In this document: piece after piece, positions 9,001 to 17,330 of the stretch
Position numbering within the stretch: the first letter of the stretch is position 1
How the letters are laid out: each line of letters begins with the position of its first letter
From: Marinobacter salarius
Lineage (GTDB): Bacteria > Pseudomonadota > Gammaproteobacteria > Pseudomonadales > Oleiphilaceae
Direction of reading: 5' to 3'
Assembly: GCA_000831005.1 (NCBI GenBank)
Contig: CP007152.1
Span: 4,278,001-4,342,000, forward strand
DNA length: 64,000 nt
Notes under the pieces: model-generated
The model's database searches: none
The model's input: only the letters and a program-made list of their open reading frames with translations
Told to the model about the DNA's origin: nothing
Made by a program: the position numbers and the translations under genes

Positions 9001-9261
9001 TCAGTAGCGCTTGCCATGCTCTCCGAACCGCCACTTGACCATGTCTTCGTCAATTTTGCGGATCATCTTGGAGTCCATGTGGACGACTTTGTTGTGTTTG
9101 CAGAAAATCTCGAAGGCTTCGTGAGGCAGCACGAGCTCAACGAAGAGCTCGGGGTAAGCAATGGCGAAGTCGAATTCCACGAACTTGTCGCCCGGCTCAC
9201 TGCGCACCCGGATGTATCGGGTCAGCTCGTCAAAGGATTTGGTTTCCCGTTGAGTTGTCAT
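9001..9261 (-). CDS. dmpK: Phenol hydroxylase assembly protein P0
   Basis: 86 aa, first gene of the operon. DmpK-type proteins assist iron insertion into the apo-hydroxylase and are not needed for catalysis. Recognised from DELTRYIRVRSEPGDKFVEFDFAIAYPELFVELV. A G-rich ribosome site precedes ATG 9261, about 40 nt from the predicted sigma-54 transcription start. Confidence 0.94.
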   Translation of the reverse strand: MTTQRETKSFDELTRYIRVRSEPGDKFVEFDFAIAYPELFVELVLPHEAFEIFCKHNKVVHMDSKMIRKIDEDMVKWRFGEHGKRY

Positions 9262-9311
9262 TTTGCCCCCTTTTATGTTTGTGATCGGCTTCTTGAAGTC
9301 TACTTAGGCAA

Positions 9312-9327
9312 AGCAACAGCTGTGCCA
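9312..9327 (-). promoter_or_regulatory. Sigma-54 -24/-12 promoter (Po) of the dmp operon
   Basis: Minus strand reads TGGCACAGCTGTTGCT, matching the sigma-54 consensus TGGCACG-N4-TTGCW with the GG and GC elements 10 nt apart. It resembles the Po promoter of Pseudomonas dmp. Transcription should start near 9299, giving a short leader before dmpK. Confidence 0.92.
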
Positions 9328-9479
9328 CTTCGAAAACGACGACCAGAAGAAGGGATATAGAACTCTGTTTTAAAGGTATTTTTTCGTGGAAAATTGACTG
9401 CAATAGGAACGAAATACAGCTTAAAAATAACGCCAAACCTCGAAGTGTTTTTTACCACATGATCAAAATAAAAACCGAT

Positions 9480-9542
9480 CTAACCAAATGCTCAAACCAC
9501 ATTTTTATCCACTGGCAACGGCCAATTTTACTATTTGGTTAA
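9480..9542. promoter_or_regulatory. Candidate DmpR upstream activating sites
   Basis: Two 16-mers related to the XylR/DmpR site TTGATCAATTGATCAA: TTGAGCATTTGGTTAG on the minus strand (9480-9495) and TTTACTATTTGGTTAA on the plus strand (9527-9542). They lie about 150-215 bp upstream of the dmp -24/-12 element, the usual distance. A nearly identical copy of the second occurs at 19598, before the regulator gene. Confidence 0.6.
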
Positions 9543-9824
9543 TTTTTTGCTTTGATTATAGGCACTGCTTTTTCACGAGTGTTGTTGCCAGGGGAAACCG
9601 GGGAGGGGTAGGCAAAGAGAAGTAATCGCCGCAACCAACGAAAGCCTAAAACAGGCGGTGGAACAGGGACGTTTCCACTTTGCTTTATGAAATAAGTACA
9701 TCTCTGATGAATTTTATTATTTCGTGAGATCACGTCTTCTGAAATGGGTTAATCGCCCCAGGCTCCTGTTAATGATCAACTACCTTTTACCTATAAATTA
9801 GATAGTTAAAAATATAAAAGTATG

Positions 9825-9842
9825 CCGGCACAGTTCCTGCTT
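9825..9842 (+). promoter_or_regulatory. Candidate sigma-54 promoter toward the chemoreceptor
   Basis: CCGGCACAGTTCCTGCTT keeps GG-N10-GC and the CAC of the -24 element. Two consensus T positions are C. It faces the short leader and the PAS chemoreceptor, and could share upstream sites with the divergent dmp promoter. Confidence 0.65.
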
Positions 9843-9864
9843 GGGTTACCCAAGTCGCTTATTC

Positions 9865-9876
9865 AAACAACAAACA
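9865..9876 (+). promoter_or_regulatory. AACAACAA leader motif
   Basis: AAACAACAAACA lies about 25 nt after the predicted sigma-54 start. The same motif stands before the porin gene (11981) and dmpR (19784). Candidate Hfq/Crc target. Confidence 0.5.
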
Positions 9877-9888
9877 CGGTCACCCGAC

Positions 9889-9984
9889 ATGAAGATTTCT
9901 CTTGCCTGCGCCTCGCGCACCGCTGAAACGCCGGACTGGATAGACAACACGCCACCGAAGAACAGGCAGCCCCCGAATCATTGA
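9889..9984 (+). CDS. Possible 31-aa leader peptide
   Basis: An open frame of 31 codons ([20 protein letters not shown]...) follows the sigma-54 promoter and AACAACAA motif and ends 26 nt before a strong terminator. There is no good ribosome site and I recognise no family. It may be a leader peptide, or simply part of a small non-coding transcript. Confidence 0.3.
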   Translation: MKISLACASRTAETPDWIDNTPPKNRQPPNH

Positions 9985-10009
9985 CCCGCGCATCGTCACG
10001 GATCTCTTT

Positions 10010-10037
10010 GGGCCCGCTTTTCGGGCCCCTTTTTCTT
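10010..10037 (+). terminator. Rho-independent terminator or attenuator before the chemoreceptor
   Basis: Perfect 7-bp stem GGGCCCG/CGGGCCC with a CTTTT loop, followed by CTTTTTCTT. It lies about 20 nt upstream of the chemoreceptor start, inside the likely transcript from 9850, so it either ends a ~185-nt RNA or attenuates the gene. Confidence 0.85.
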
Positions 10038-10057
10038 ATTCCAGGCAGGTTAGTGTT

Positions 10058-11596
10058 ATGCCAAAATATAAGCCCTTTCCAGATACCACACAGACCAGCG
10101 ACCAACTCCTGATACTGACCGGTCGCGAAGGGAACATTACTTACGCGAGTTCCGGTTTTTGTCAGCTTTGCGGTTTCACCGAAGCGCAGTTGAAGGATCA
10201 GTCCTTCAACAAACTGAAACATCCGAATATGCCCAAGGCGCCATTGAATGATTTATGGAAAACCCTAGGGCGAAACGAATCCTGGATGGGGATGATCCGC
10301 AATCAAACCGCCAACGGTCAGGATTTGTGGCTGGATGCGTTTGTCACTCCCATTACCGACAATACCGGGCAAGTGGTGGAATACCAGGCACTCTATAGAA
10401 TTCCCGATACCCTCACCATTAAACGCACCAATGAGGTGTATCAAGCGAGGAGCCGGAACAAGCAGCCCAGTCGGCTTCGCGTTCCGCAATTGCCTCCGGC
10501 CACAATACAAGCTCTGGCAGCCATGGTCGCGTTTCTACCGATGCTTTTAGCCGGGATTTTCCTGTCACCAGCGGCTGTCATAGTGTCGTTTATTACCGGC
10601 AGCGCTATTCTTTTTGCAGCGCTTTACTTTATTAACCGGCCTTTGGTGAAGCTTGCGGCCTACAGCCGAAAACTGGTTCACCACCCGATCAAACAGCTTG
10701 TTTATACCGGCAACCCGGGCCTGACGGGGCAGATCGAGCTGGCACTGCGTCTGGCCCAGATTCGTCTCGAGGTAATGATCGCCAGAGTCTCGGATAGTGG
10801 CCAGCAAACCGAACACTCCGTCATGCAAGCCAATACCTTGCTACAAAGGGGTACTCAGGCCTCCGAAGAACAACAGATCGCGTTATCCGCGGTTGCCGCA
10901 TCCGTGGAAGAATTCAGCGCCACCATCAAGGAAGTCTCAGAAAACACCCAACAAGCTGCCACGCTCAGCAATCAGAACCGTGAGGCCGGTGATGAAGCAA
11001 CCCGTTACGCCAATGCCGCACAACAAAGCATCGAAAAACTGGCACAGGAGCTGGAGCATTCCACCGAGGTCGTTCAGAGCCTGGATCAAAGCAGCCAGTC
11101 TATTGGCCGGATTCTCGATGTCATCATTGGCATTGCCGAACAGACCAACCTGCTGGCTCTTAACGCCGCCATAGAAGCGGCCAGAGCCGGGGAAAGCGGC
11201 CGGGGATTCGCCGTGGTGGCTGATGAAGTGCGTTCTCTGGCCAGGCGGACACAGAAATCCACAGACGAAATTCGGGAAATGATCACCACGCTTCAGGACG
11301 GTTCTCGTGCCGTGGTGCAGTCCATAGAAACCGGAAAGACACAATCGAATGAAAGCGTTGAACAGGTCTTGTCGAGTGTCGAGGCCTTACGCTCCGTGGT
11401 GGCCGGTTTGAACGATAACGATGGACTGAACCAGCAGATTGCCGCAGCCACAGAACAACAAAGCCAGACCGTGCAGCAAATCAGTGAAGAAATCAGCGAT
11501 ATTCACCGGCTTGCTACCGACACCTCGCAAACGCTCAGCGCCACGATGAGTGCCGGCGAGTCAGTCGCTATCACGCCACCCGCCAGAAATACCTGA
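10058..11596 (+). CDS. PAS-containing methyl-accepting chemoreceptor (Aer-like)
   Basis: 512 aa. An N-terminal PAS domain (residues ~15-130) is followed by two adjacent hydrophobic segments (~148-195) with no large periplasmic domain. A cytoplasmic signalling hairpin follows, with the conserved tip [21 protein letters not shown] and flanking [21 protein letters not shown]. This is the Aer architecture, sensing redox or metabolic state through the PAS domain. Its place between two aromatic operons behind a sigma-54 promoter suggests energy taxis tied to aromatic degradation (inference). The very C-terminus lacks a CheR-docking pentapeptide. Confidence 0.92.
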   Translation: MPKYKPFPDTTQTSDQLLILTGREGNITYASSGFCQLCGFTEAQLKDQSFNKLKHPNMPKAPLNDLWKTLGRNESWMGMIRNQTANGQDLWLDAFVTPITDNTGQVVEYQALYRIPDTLTIKRTNEVYQARSRNKQPSRLRVPQLPPATIQALAAMVAFLPMLLAGIFLSPAAVIVSFITGSAILFAALYFINRPLVKLAAYSRKLVHHPIKQLVYTGNPGLTGQIELALRLAQIRLEVMIARVSDSGQQTEHSVMQANTLLQRGTQASEEQQIALSAVAASVEEFSATIKEVSENTQQAATLSNQNREAGDEATRYANAAQQSIEKLAQELEHSTEVVQSLDQSSQSIGRILDVIIGIAEQTNLLALNAAIEAARAGESGRGFAVVADEVRSLARRTQKSTDEIREMITTLQDGSRAVVQSIETGKTQSNESVEQVLSSVEALRSVVAGLNDNDGLNQQIAAATEQQSQTVQQISEEISDIHRLATDTSQTLSATMSAGESVAITPPARNT

Positions 11597-11952
11597 TCAA
11601 ACATTTGGCTCCGGGCAATCGGATCTGACATTAACCAGCTGTAACTGATTCCTACGCTATCGCTTTCCTTACTCTTGACACCAGCAGTCGAATGGTTTGA
11701 AGGCAAGCGACTGTTGTCGGCCCTGCTGATCATTTCAGGCCTCGCACTTTATTCGCACTGTTCCGGTTCCGGGGCTGCGATGCTTTCAACTTTAGTCTGG
11801 ACTACACAGTTTAAATCACGGATCCGAACATTTAATCATCTGGTGCAACTTAAAACCAAGTTAACCAATTCATAACATTCAGATCGTTACCAACCTTGGG
11901 GTTGAAAGCCTTTAAAAAGGTAACTTGATAATTAAAAGGTATTTTTTTGGTA

Positions 11953-11969
11953 TTGGAACACGCATTGCT
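11953..11969 (+). promoter_or_regulatory. Sigma-54 promoter of the porin-ADH-tmo operon
   Basis: TTGGAACACGCATTGCT keeps the -24 GG and -12 GC 10 nt apart, with a perfect TTGCT; the only change in TGGCAC is C to A. It lies about 50 nt before the porin start and about 105 nt after a candidate activator site. Confidence 0.8.
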
Positions 11970-11980
11970 TCAGATATCAT

Positions 11981-11993
11981 AACAACAACAAAC
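11981..11993 (+). promoter_or_regulatory. AACAACAACAA leader motif before the porin gene
   Basis: AACAACAACAAAC immediately precedes the ribosome site AGAGGTAAACC. It matches AAnAAnAA, the Hfq/Crc target described in Pseudomonas. Binding here could repress translation when preferred carbon sources are present (inference). Confidence 0.55.
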
Positions 11994-12004
11994 AGAGGTA
12001 AACC

Positions 12005-13393
12005 ATGAAATATCCAATTGTGACTGGATTGCTTGTTCTGCTTATGTTTTCCAACGGGGCTGGAGCAACTAACGTCTTCAACCTCGAAGGCTTTGGACCT
12101 GTGTCACGGGCGCTAGGTGGGGCCGGTGCAGCTCATGACATTGGCGCGGCTGGCATGATGTACAACCCAGCAACGCTTGGCTTAATGGAAGATGGGCCTG
12201 GGCTTTATATCGGGTTGGATCTTATCGGAACCGATATCGATACGGTCAACCAGGCGACAGGAGAGAAGGCCAAGTCCAACAAAAATAGTGAAAGCAACAA
12301 CCGAGGCCCAATTTATTACGCTCCGCAATTGGCGTACACCAACAATGTTGGCAACCTGACACTCGGAGTAGGCGCCTTCGCCCAAGGTGGCTTGGGTACG
12401 GAATTCGGTAAGACCAGCTTTCTGTCCAGGACCTCCACAAACAATGTGGATACAGGCCTTGACAACTCATCTCGTTTATTGAACCTGCGCATTCCCTTTG
12501 CAGCCGCCTACGAGGTGAATGATCGCCTGATCGTCGGAGGGTCTGTCGATGCTGTTTGGACTCAACTGAATCTGGAACTCTTACTGGACGTCAACCAGGT
12601 TGGTGCACTTGCCGGGGATGGTCGAGTGTCCGGCAGTTTAGTGCCGACCCTGCTGGCAATACCCAATCTGAGTGGCGCCCACTTCAGTCTTACCAAAAAC
12701 GACATCGTTGGTGGGGGGACCGAGGGCTGGGGTTTGGGTGGCAAATTAGGGTTCACCTATCAAATCACCGATACGACTCGGATTGGGATGGCCTACAATC
12801 TGGAAACACATGTTGAAGATCTTTCCGGCAGGGCCGTACTAACAGCCGTGGATAATAACAATAACCAGATTCCTTTAAGTGGAAAAATCAAGATTCGCGA
12901 TTTCCAGAACCCCGCTCAACTCTCGCTTGGCGTGAGTCATGAAATAAATGAACAGTTGACTGTTGTGGCTGATTATAACCGCGTTTTCTGGAAAGACGTG
13001 ATGAAGGATATTGATATTGGTTTTGTTCAGGATGGTACCGGCGATAATATCGACATCCTTTTGCCACAGAATTATAAAGATATCAATCTGTACAGTATCG
13101 GTGCGGAATACCAATATACCCAAGCCTGGATTTTTCGGGCAGGTTTTAGTCATTCCGATCAGGCGTTACGCAGCAATTTACTCTTTGCAGTTATTCCGGC
13201 TCAGTTACAGAACCATCTGACTGGCGGACTTGCCTATTCTTGGAGTGAAAACAGCACGTTTGATTTCGGACTATCATATGCCTTTGAGAAGTCGATGAAC
13301 AACGCATCATTACCCAATACAGACTCCGCCGTCCCAATCAAGTCATCCCATCGGCAGATCAATGCAGTATTCGGTTACAGCTATCGTTTCTAA
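12005..13393 (+). CDS. FadL/TodX-family outer-membrane hydrocarbon porin
   Basis: 462 aa beta-barrel with an N-terminal signal peptide (MKYPIVTGLLVLLMFSNGAGA). The mature N-terminus NLEGFGPVSRALGGAGAAHDIGAAGMMYNPATL is typical of FadL-type channels, whose hatch lets hydrophobic substrates diffuse through the outer membrane. The protein ends in an aromatic residue (YSYRF), as outer-membrane barrels do. TodX/TbuX homologues precede toluene oxygenase operons, so toluene uptake is the likely role. It is the first gene after the sigma-54 promoter. Confidence 0.93.
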   Translation: MKYPIVTGLLVLLMFSNGAGATNVFNLEGFGPVSRALGGAGAAHDIGAAGMMYNPATLGLMEDGPGLYIGLDLIGTDIDTVNQATGEKAKSNKNSESNNRGPIYYAPQLAYTNNVGNLTLGVGAFAQGGLGTEFGKTSFLSRTSTNNVDTGLDNSSRLLNLRIPFAAAYEVNDRLIVGGSVDAVWTQLNLELLLDVNQVGALAGDGRVSGSLVPTLLAIPNLSGAHFSLTKNDIVGGGTEGWGLGGKLGFTYQITDTTRIGMAYNLETHVEDLSGRAVLTAVDNNNNQIPLSGKIKIRDFQNPAQLSLGVSHEINEQLTVVADYNRVFWKDVMKDIDIGFVQDGTGDNIDILLPQNYKDINLYSIGAEYQYTQAWIFRAGFSHSDQALRSNLLFAVIPAQLQNHLTGGLAYSWSENSTFDFGLSYAFEKSMNNASLPNTDSAVPIKSSHRQINAVFGYSYRF

Positions 13394-13405
13394 AGGAGGT
13401 GATAA

Positions 13406-14467
13406 ATGAGAGCTTCTGTCTATTATGGCCCAGAAGATATTCGTACAACGGATATCAAAGATCCCAAGTTAAACGACGATCATGCTATGTTGGTTGAAGT
13501 CTTGGCCACATCTATCTGCGGGTCTGATTTACACGTGTATCGGGGAGCCCTTGACCCAATGATGGAAAAAGGGCGCTCTCAGACTGGCCATGAGCTAATC
13601 GGGCGAGTCAAAGAAATTGGTAAGGATGTAGGGCGCTTCAAACCCGGCGATCGAGTCTCCATGGCTTATTCTTGCTCCTGTGGTGAATGTTATATGTGTA
13701 ATGTTGGCCAAACCGCACACTGCGAGACGACGAAAAAGGCGGTATACGGGTTCGGAGTCCCTTTTGGTGATCTAAACGGTACGCACGCCGAGGCCTTGAT
13801 TCTTCCCCATGCCGACGCACACACTATTAAGGTGCCCGACGCAATTTCAGATTCGGCCGCTTTAACGCTGTCCTGCAACTTACCGTCTGCAATCATTGCC
13901 AACAAACTGGCCGATATCGCGCCCGGGGAAAATGTTGCGCTAATTGGGTGTGGGCCAACCGGACTAATGTGCCTTGATATTGCGTTACAAAAGTCGGTCG
14001 GCACGATTGTGGCAATGGATAAGGTAGCACACCGCTTGAGTGTGGCGGCAAAGAAAGGTGCAGTCCCGATCAATACTACCGATAGCGACTGGAAAGAAAA
14101 AGCACTCGCGGAAACGGGCGCGCGGGGTTTCGACAAAGTCATTGAGGTGGTTGGTTATCCTGAAACGTTACAGATGTCATTAGATATCGTTCGGCCCGGT
14201 GGCACGATTGCAGCCATTGGAGTTTTCTGCGACCAAGAGTTTAATTTGGTGTTAGCGGATGTATTCCTGCGCGATATTACACTGCACATGAATGGCTTCG
14301 CGAATGTACAGCCATTCATGTGGGAAGGGCTGCGCCTAATGGAACGCGGGGTACTTTCACCCGAGGAGTATTTCTCTCATGACTTCAAACTCGACGAGAT
14401 CGATAAAGCCTATTCAACGTTTCATACCAAAAATGATAATGCAATGAAAATGCTAATAAGGCCCTGA
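13406..14467 (+). CDS. Zinc-dependent alcohol dehydrogenase (MDR family)
   Basis: 353 aa. Catalytic zinc ligands are Cys38 (ICGSD) and His62-Glu63 (GHE). A structural zinc set is at Cys92, 95, 98 and 106. The Rossmann motif is IGCGPTGLMCLD. It lies 12 nt after the porin gene with an ideal AAAGGAGGTGAT ribosome site, so it is in the same operon. Known tmo, tbu and tou operons do not normally carry such a gene here. Oxidation of a benzyl-alcohol-type side product is possible, but the substrate cannot be read from sequence. Confidence 0.9.
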   Translation: MRASVYYGPEDIRTTDIKDPKLNDDHAMLVEVLATSICGSDLHVYRGALDPMMEKGRSQTGHELIGRVKEIGKDVGRFKPGDRVSMAYSCSCGECYMCNVGQTAHCETTKKAVYGFGVPFGDLNGTHAEALILPHADAHTIKVPDAISDSAALTLSCNLPSAIIANKLADIAPGENVALIGCGPTGLMCLDIALQKSVGTIVAMDKVAHRLSVAAKKGAVPINTTDSDWKEKALAETGARGFDKVIEVVGYPETLQMSLDIVRPGGTIAAIGVFCDQEFNLVLADVFLRDITLHMNGFANVQPFMWEGLRLMERGVLSPEEYFSHDFKLDEIDKAYSTFHTKNDNAMKMLIRP

Positions 14468-14486
14468 CCGTTTAATGTTTAGGAAT

Positions 14487-14565
14487 GGAGATGTGGACAG
14501 AAAAATTCTACATCTCCTGGGTGTTGGATCAATTGATCCTAAAAATAACTGGTGCTGTAGCACCA
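14487..14565 (+). other. Stem-loops and palindrome between the ADH gene and tmoA
   Basis: GGAGATGT (14487) pairs with ACATCTCC (14510-14517). A perfect palindrome GGATCAATTGATCC lies at 14526-14539, and TGGTGCT/AGCACCA at 14550-14565. None is followed by a T-run, so these look like mRNA processing or stability elements rather than terminators. The GGATCAATTGATCC core also resembles a XylR/DmpR site. Confidence 0.6.
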
Positions 14566-14594
14566 ATAAGATGAAATCCTAACAGGAGGCATTT

Positions 14595-16091
14595 ATGTCA
14601 CTGCTAAAACGTGAAGATTGGTACGATCTTACGCGCACCACCAACTGGACGCCTAAATATGTCACAGAAGATGAACTGTTTCCGGAAGAAATGAGCGGAG
14701 CACGTGGCATTCCTATGGAAGGTTGGGAAAAATACGATGAACCGTACAAGATAACTTATCCGGAATACGTCAGTATTCAGCGAGAAAAGGACTCCGGCGC
14801 CTATTCAATCAAAGCGGCACTAGAGCGTGATGGTTTCGTTGACCGAGCCGATCCAGGCTGGGTTAGCACCATGCAACTCCACTTTGGAGCAATCGCACTT
14901 GAAGAATACGCTGCAAGTACTGCTGAAGCCCGTATGGCACGATTCGCCAAAGCACCAGGAAACAGGAATATGGCGACTTTCGGAATGATGGATGAAAACC
15001 GCCATGGCCAAATCCAACTCTATTTTCCGTATGCTAATGTCAAACGAAGCAGGAAATGGGATTGGTCACACAAAGCCATTCATACTAACGAATGGGCTGC
15101 AATCGCTGCACGGCATTTCTTTGACGACATGATGATGACCCGCGATTCTGTGGCGGTCTCTATCATGCTGACCTTCGCATTTGAAACAGGCTTCACTAAT
15201 ATGCAGTTTCTCGGTTTGGCCGCTGACGCTGCTGAGGCCGGTGACCATACCTTTGCCAGCCTGATTTCAAGCATACAGACGGACGAATCACGTCACGCAC
15301 AACAAGGTGGACCGTCGCTCAAGATCCTGGTGGAGAATGGTAAAAAAGACGAAGCACAACAAATGGTCGATGCCGCAATCTGGCGATCATGGAAGCTTTT
15401 CTCGGTACTCACCGGCCCCATCATGGATTATTACACGCCGCTGGAATCGCGTAATCAGTCCTTCAAGGAGTTTATGCTTGAATGGATTGTGGCTCAATTT
15501 GAACGTCAATTGATTGACCTTGGGCTCGACAAACCATGGTATTGGGATCAGTTCATGCAAGACCTCGATGAAACACACCATGGCATGCACTTGGGCGTGT
15601 GGTATTGGCGCCCCACGGTCTGGTGGGATCCGGCAGCTGGTGTGTCTGCTGAAGAACGGGAATGGTTGGAAGAGAAATATCCCGGTTGGAATGATACTTG
15701 GGGGCAGTGTTGGGATGTCATTATCGATAATCTGGTGAATGGCAAACCGGAGTTGACTGCTCCGGAAACCCTACCTTTGGTCTGCAACATGTGCAATCTC
15801 CCGATTAACAATACTCCAGGTAATAAATGGAATGTAAAGGATTACCAGCTTGAATATGAGGGACGCCTTTACCACTTTGGCTCTGAGGCTGATCGCTGGT
15901 GTTTCCAGATCGATCCAGAACGGTATAAAAACCACATGACCCTTGTTGATCGATTCTTGAAAGGTGAAATTCAGCCCGCGAACTTAGCGGGTGCCCTGGC
16001 GTACATGAGCCTTGAACCGGGCGTGATGGGTGACGATGCTCATAATTATGAATGGGTCAAGGCGTACCAGAAAAAAACCAACGCGGCCTGA
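14595..16091 (+). CDS. tmoA: Toluene monooxygenase alpha (oxygenase) subunit
   Basis: 498 aa, the diiron subunit of a four-component toluene monooxygenase. Iron-ligand motifs are MMDENRHGQ (ExxH) and TDESRHAQQGGP (ExxH), with Glu in IALEEYAAS. The sequence is co-linear with TmoA (start REDWYDLTRTTNWTP..., ending with the SLEPGV region) and has the same ~500-aa length. It hydroxylates toluene to cresol; regiospecificity is not predictable here. Ribosome site AGGAGG precedes ATG. Confidence 0.97.
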   Translation: MSLLKREDWYDLTRTTNWTPKYVTEDELFPEEMSGARGIPMEGWEKYDEPYKITYPEYVSIQREKDSGAYSIKAALERDGFVDRADPGWVSTMQLHFGAIALEEYAASTAEARMARFAKAPGNRNMATFGMMDENRHGQIQLYFPYANVKRSRKWDWSHKAIHTNEWAAIAARHFFDDMMMTRDSVAVSIMLTFAFETGFTNMQFLGLAADAAEAGDHTFASLISSIQTDESRHAQQGGPSLKILVENGKKDEAQQMVDAAIWRSWKLFSVLTGPIMDYYTPLESRNQSFKEFMLEWIVAQFERQLIDLGLDKPWYWDQFMQDLDETHHGMHLGVWYWRPTVWWDPAAGVSAEEREWLEEKYPGWNDTWGQCWDVIIDNLVNGKPELTAPETLPLVCNMCNLPINNTPGNKWNVKDYQLEYEGRLYHFGSEADRWCFQIDPERYKNHMTLVDRFLKGEIQPANLAGALAYMSLEPGVMGDDAHNYEWVKAYQKKTNAA

Positions 16092-16109
16092 TTTAATTTA
16101 ACAAAAAAG

Positions 16110-16137
16110 GATAGGTGGCGCCCAGCCGCCACCTATC
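16110..16137 (+). other. Strong hairpin between tmoA and tmoB
   Basis: An 11-bp perfect stem GATAGGTGGCG/CGCCACCTATC with a 6-nt loop and no T-run. Probably a stability or processing element protecting the upstream tmoA message. Confidence 0.75.
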
Positions 16138-16166
16138 TGACAAAACAATTTAACAGGAGGTGGGAA

Positions 16167-16427
16167 ATGGCGATGTTCCCGATTATGTCTAATTTTGAGC
16201 GCGATTTTGTTATCCAGTTGGTGCCCGTTGACACAGAGGATACGATGGATCAGGTAGCAGAGAAGTGCGCTTACCACTCCATTAATCGCAGGGTACGTCC
16301 TCAACCCGGAAAGACGTTGCGGGTTCGCCGTCACGAGGATGGGATGATGTTTCCGCGAGACATGAAAGTATCGGATGCAGGGCTTCGGCCTACCGAAACA
16401 CTCGATATTCTTTTTTTGGACAACTGA
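16167..16427 (+). CDS. tmoB: Toluene monooxygenase gamma subunit
   Basis: 86 aa ubiquitin-like small subunit of the (TmoA-B-E)2 hydroxylase. It has the family features FPIMSNFERDFVIQLVPVD and LRPTETLDILFLDN. Ribosome site CAGGAGGTGG precedes ATG 16167, 29 nt after the hairpin. Confidence 0.96.
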   Translation: MAMFPIMSNFERDFVIQLVPVDTEDTMDQVAEKCAYHSINRRVRPQPGKTLRVRRHEDGMMFPRDMKVSDAGLRPTETLDILFLDN

Positions 16428-16442
16428 GGGGTCCCTCGCTTT

Positions 16443-16780
16443 ATGGCATTCGAAAAAATTTGCACATTGGATGATGTTTGGGAAGGTGAAATGGAGGTCT
16501 TCACTACGTCGACAGGCACTGACGTATTACTTATAGGCGTCGAGGGCGGCGATATGAGGCTTTTCAGGCCATGTGCCCGCATCAGGAAATCGAATTGGTT
16601 GAAGGTGAATTCGATGGCAAGGTGCTGACCTGCAAGGCACACCTTTGGCAGTTTGATTGCCATAATGGTGAAGGAATTAATCCTTCTGACTGCCGGATCG
16701 CTCAATACCCGGTCAAGATCGAGGGTGAAGAAGTGTTCGTGGATGTCGAAGGAGTTGAACCGTTCAAGTCCCACAGCTGA
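16443..16780 (+). CDS. tmoC: Toluene monooxygenase Rieske ferredoxin (apparent frameshift)
   Basis: Rieske [2Fe-2S] protein carrying electrons from TmoF to the hydroxylase. Cluster ligands are in AMCPHQE (C-x-H) and CKAHLW (C-x2-H). The frame breaks near 16555; restoring one G (GGDM-EAFQAMCPHQE) gives exactly 112 residues, the length of TmoC. Probably a consensus error. It follows tmoB by 15 nt. Confidence 0.94.
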
Positions 16781-16795
16781 AATGGACGTCAGCCC

Positions 16796-16846
16796 AGGCT
16801 AAGCTCTCCGAAAGAGGTGGGGAAACCTGAATGGAGAGCTAAGCCT
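16796..16846 (+). other. Long inverted repeat between tmoC and tmoD
   Basis: AGGCTAAGCTCTCC pairs with GGAGAGCTAAGCCT with one mismatch around a 23-nt loop that itself holds AGGT/ACCT. No T-run follows. Intercistronic stem-loop in a 187-nt gap. Confidence 0.7.
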
Positions 16847-16967
16847 TGGTTCTAATGATGATACGTGGGAAGTGGAAACTTTTACATAACGGTAACAAGT
16901 GACCACATTTTTTCGGTACAAGCAATGCACCAAAGGTTATTCAATCAAACAAATTAGAGAAAACAAA

Positions 16968-17300
16968 ATGACAACCAATACAGCTCAAACATTATCTGCA
17001 TCGGATAAAGCGCTTAACAATAATATGGTAGGGCCAGTCGTCAGGGCGGGAGATTTGGCGATTGCGATAGGAGATGCCGCGGAAATCGACAACCCCGGAA
17101 AAGAAATTAAAATCGAGGACAAAATTGCCTATGTACGTATCGGCGCAGAAGATGAATTAATTCTCAGAAAAGAAACCATTGAAGAATGCCTAGGCCGACC
17201 ATTTCGCATGCAGGAGTTAGAGATCAATCTAAGCTCTTTCTCTGGAATTATAGACATGGACTCCGACCGAGTCCGTTTCTACTTCAATAAGCACCTTTGA
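16968..17300 (+). CDS. tmoD: Toluene monooxygenase effector protein
   Basis: 110 aa coupling protein (MmoB/DmpM family), matching TmoD over [25 protein letters not shown] and [19 protein letters not shown] use ATG 16968 because homology begins just after it; an in-frame start at 16899 would add 23 unrelated residues. A loose AGAGA serves as ribosome site. Confidence 0.94.
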   Translation: MTTNTAQTLSASDKALNNNMVGPVVRAGDLAIAIGDAAEIDNPGKEIKIEDKIAYVRIGAEDELILRKETIEECLGRPFRMQELEINLSSFSGIIDMDSDRVRFYFNKHL

Positions 17301-17330
17301 AGCGGCCACACTATAAAGGAGAACTGAACA

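Larger units (their letters stand above)
9262..9888. other. Divergent control region of the dmp operon and the chemoreceptor unit
   Basis: No gene is seen. It contains a minus-strand sigma-54 promoter at 9312, DmpR-type site candidates at 9480-9542, a plus-strand sigma-54 promoter at 9825 and an AACAACAA leader at 9865. The stretch 9550-9820 is AT-rich with no further recognisable signal. Confidence 0.7.
11597..12004. other. Control region of the toluene monooxygenase operon
   Basis: No convincing gene. It contains a weak upstream-site candidate TTAATCATCTGGTGCA (11832-11847), a sigma-54 promoter at 11953 and an AACAACAACAA leader at 11981. No terminator was recognised after the chemoreceptor gene. 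Confidence 0.6.

Noticed and set aside
9539-9733. Minus-strand frame in the dmp control region
   Set aside because: Overlaps activator-site candidates and lacks start signals; composition is not coding-like.
14521-14566. Possible separate sigma-54 promoter for tmoA
   Set aside because: TGGTGC followed by CACCA has no GC at the required 10-nt distance; it is better explained as an inverted repeat.
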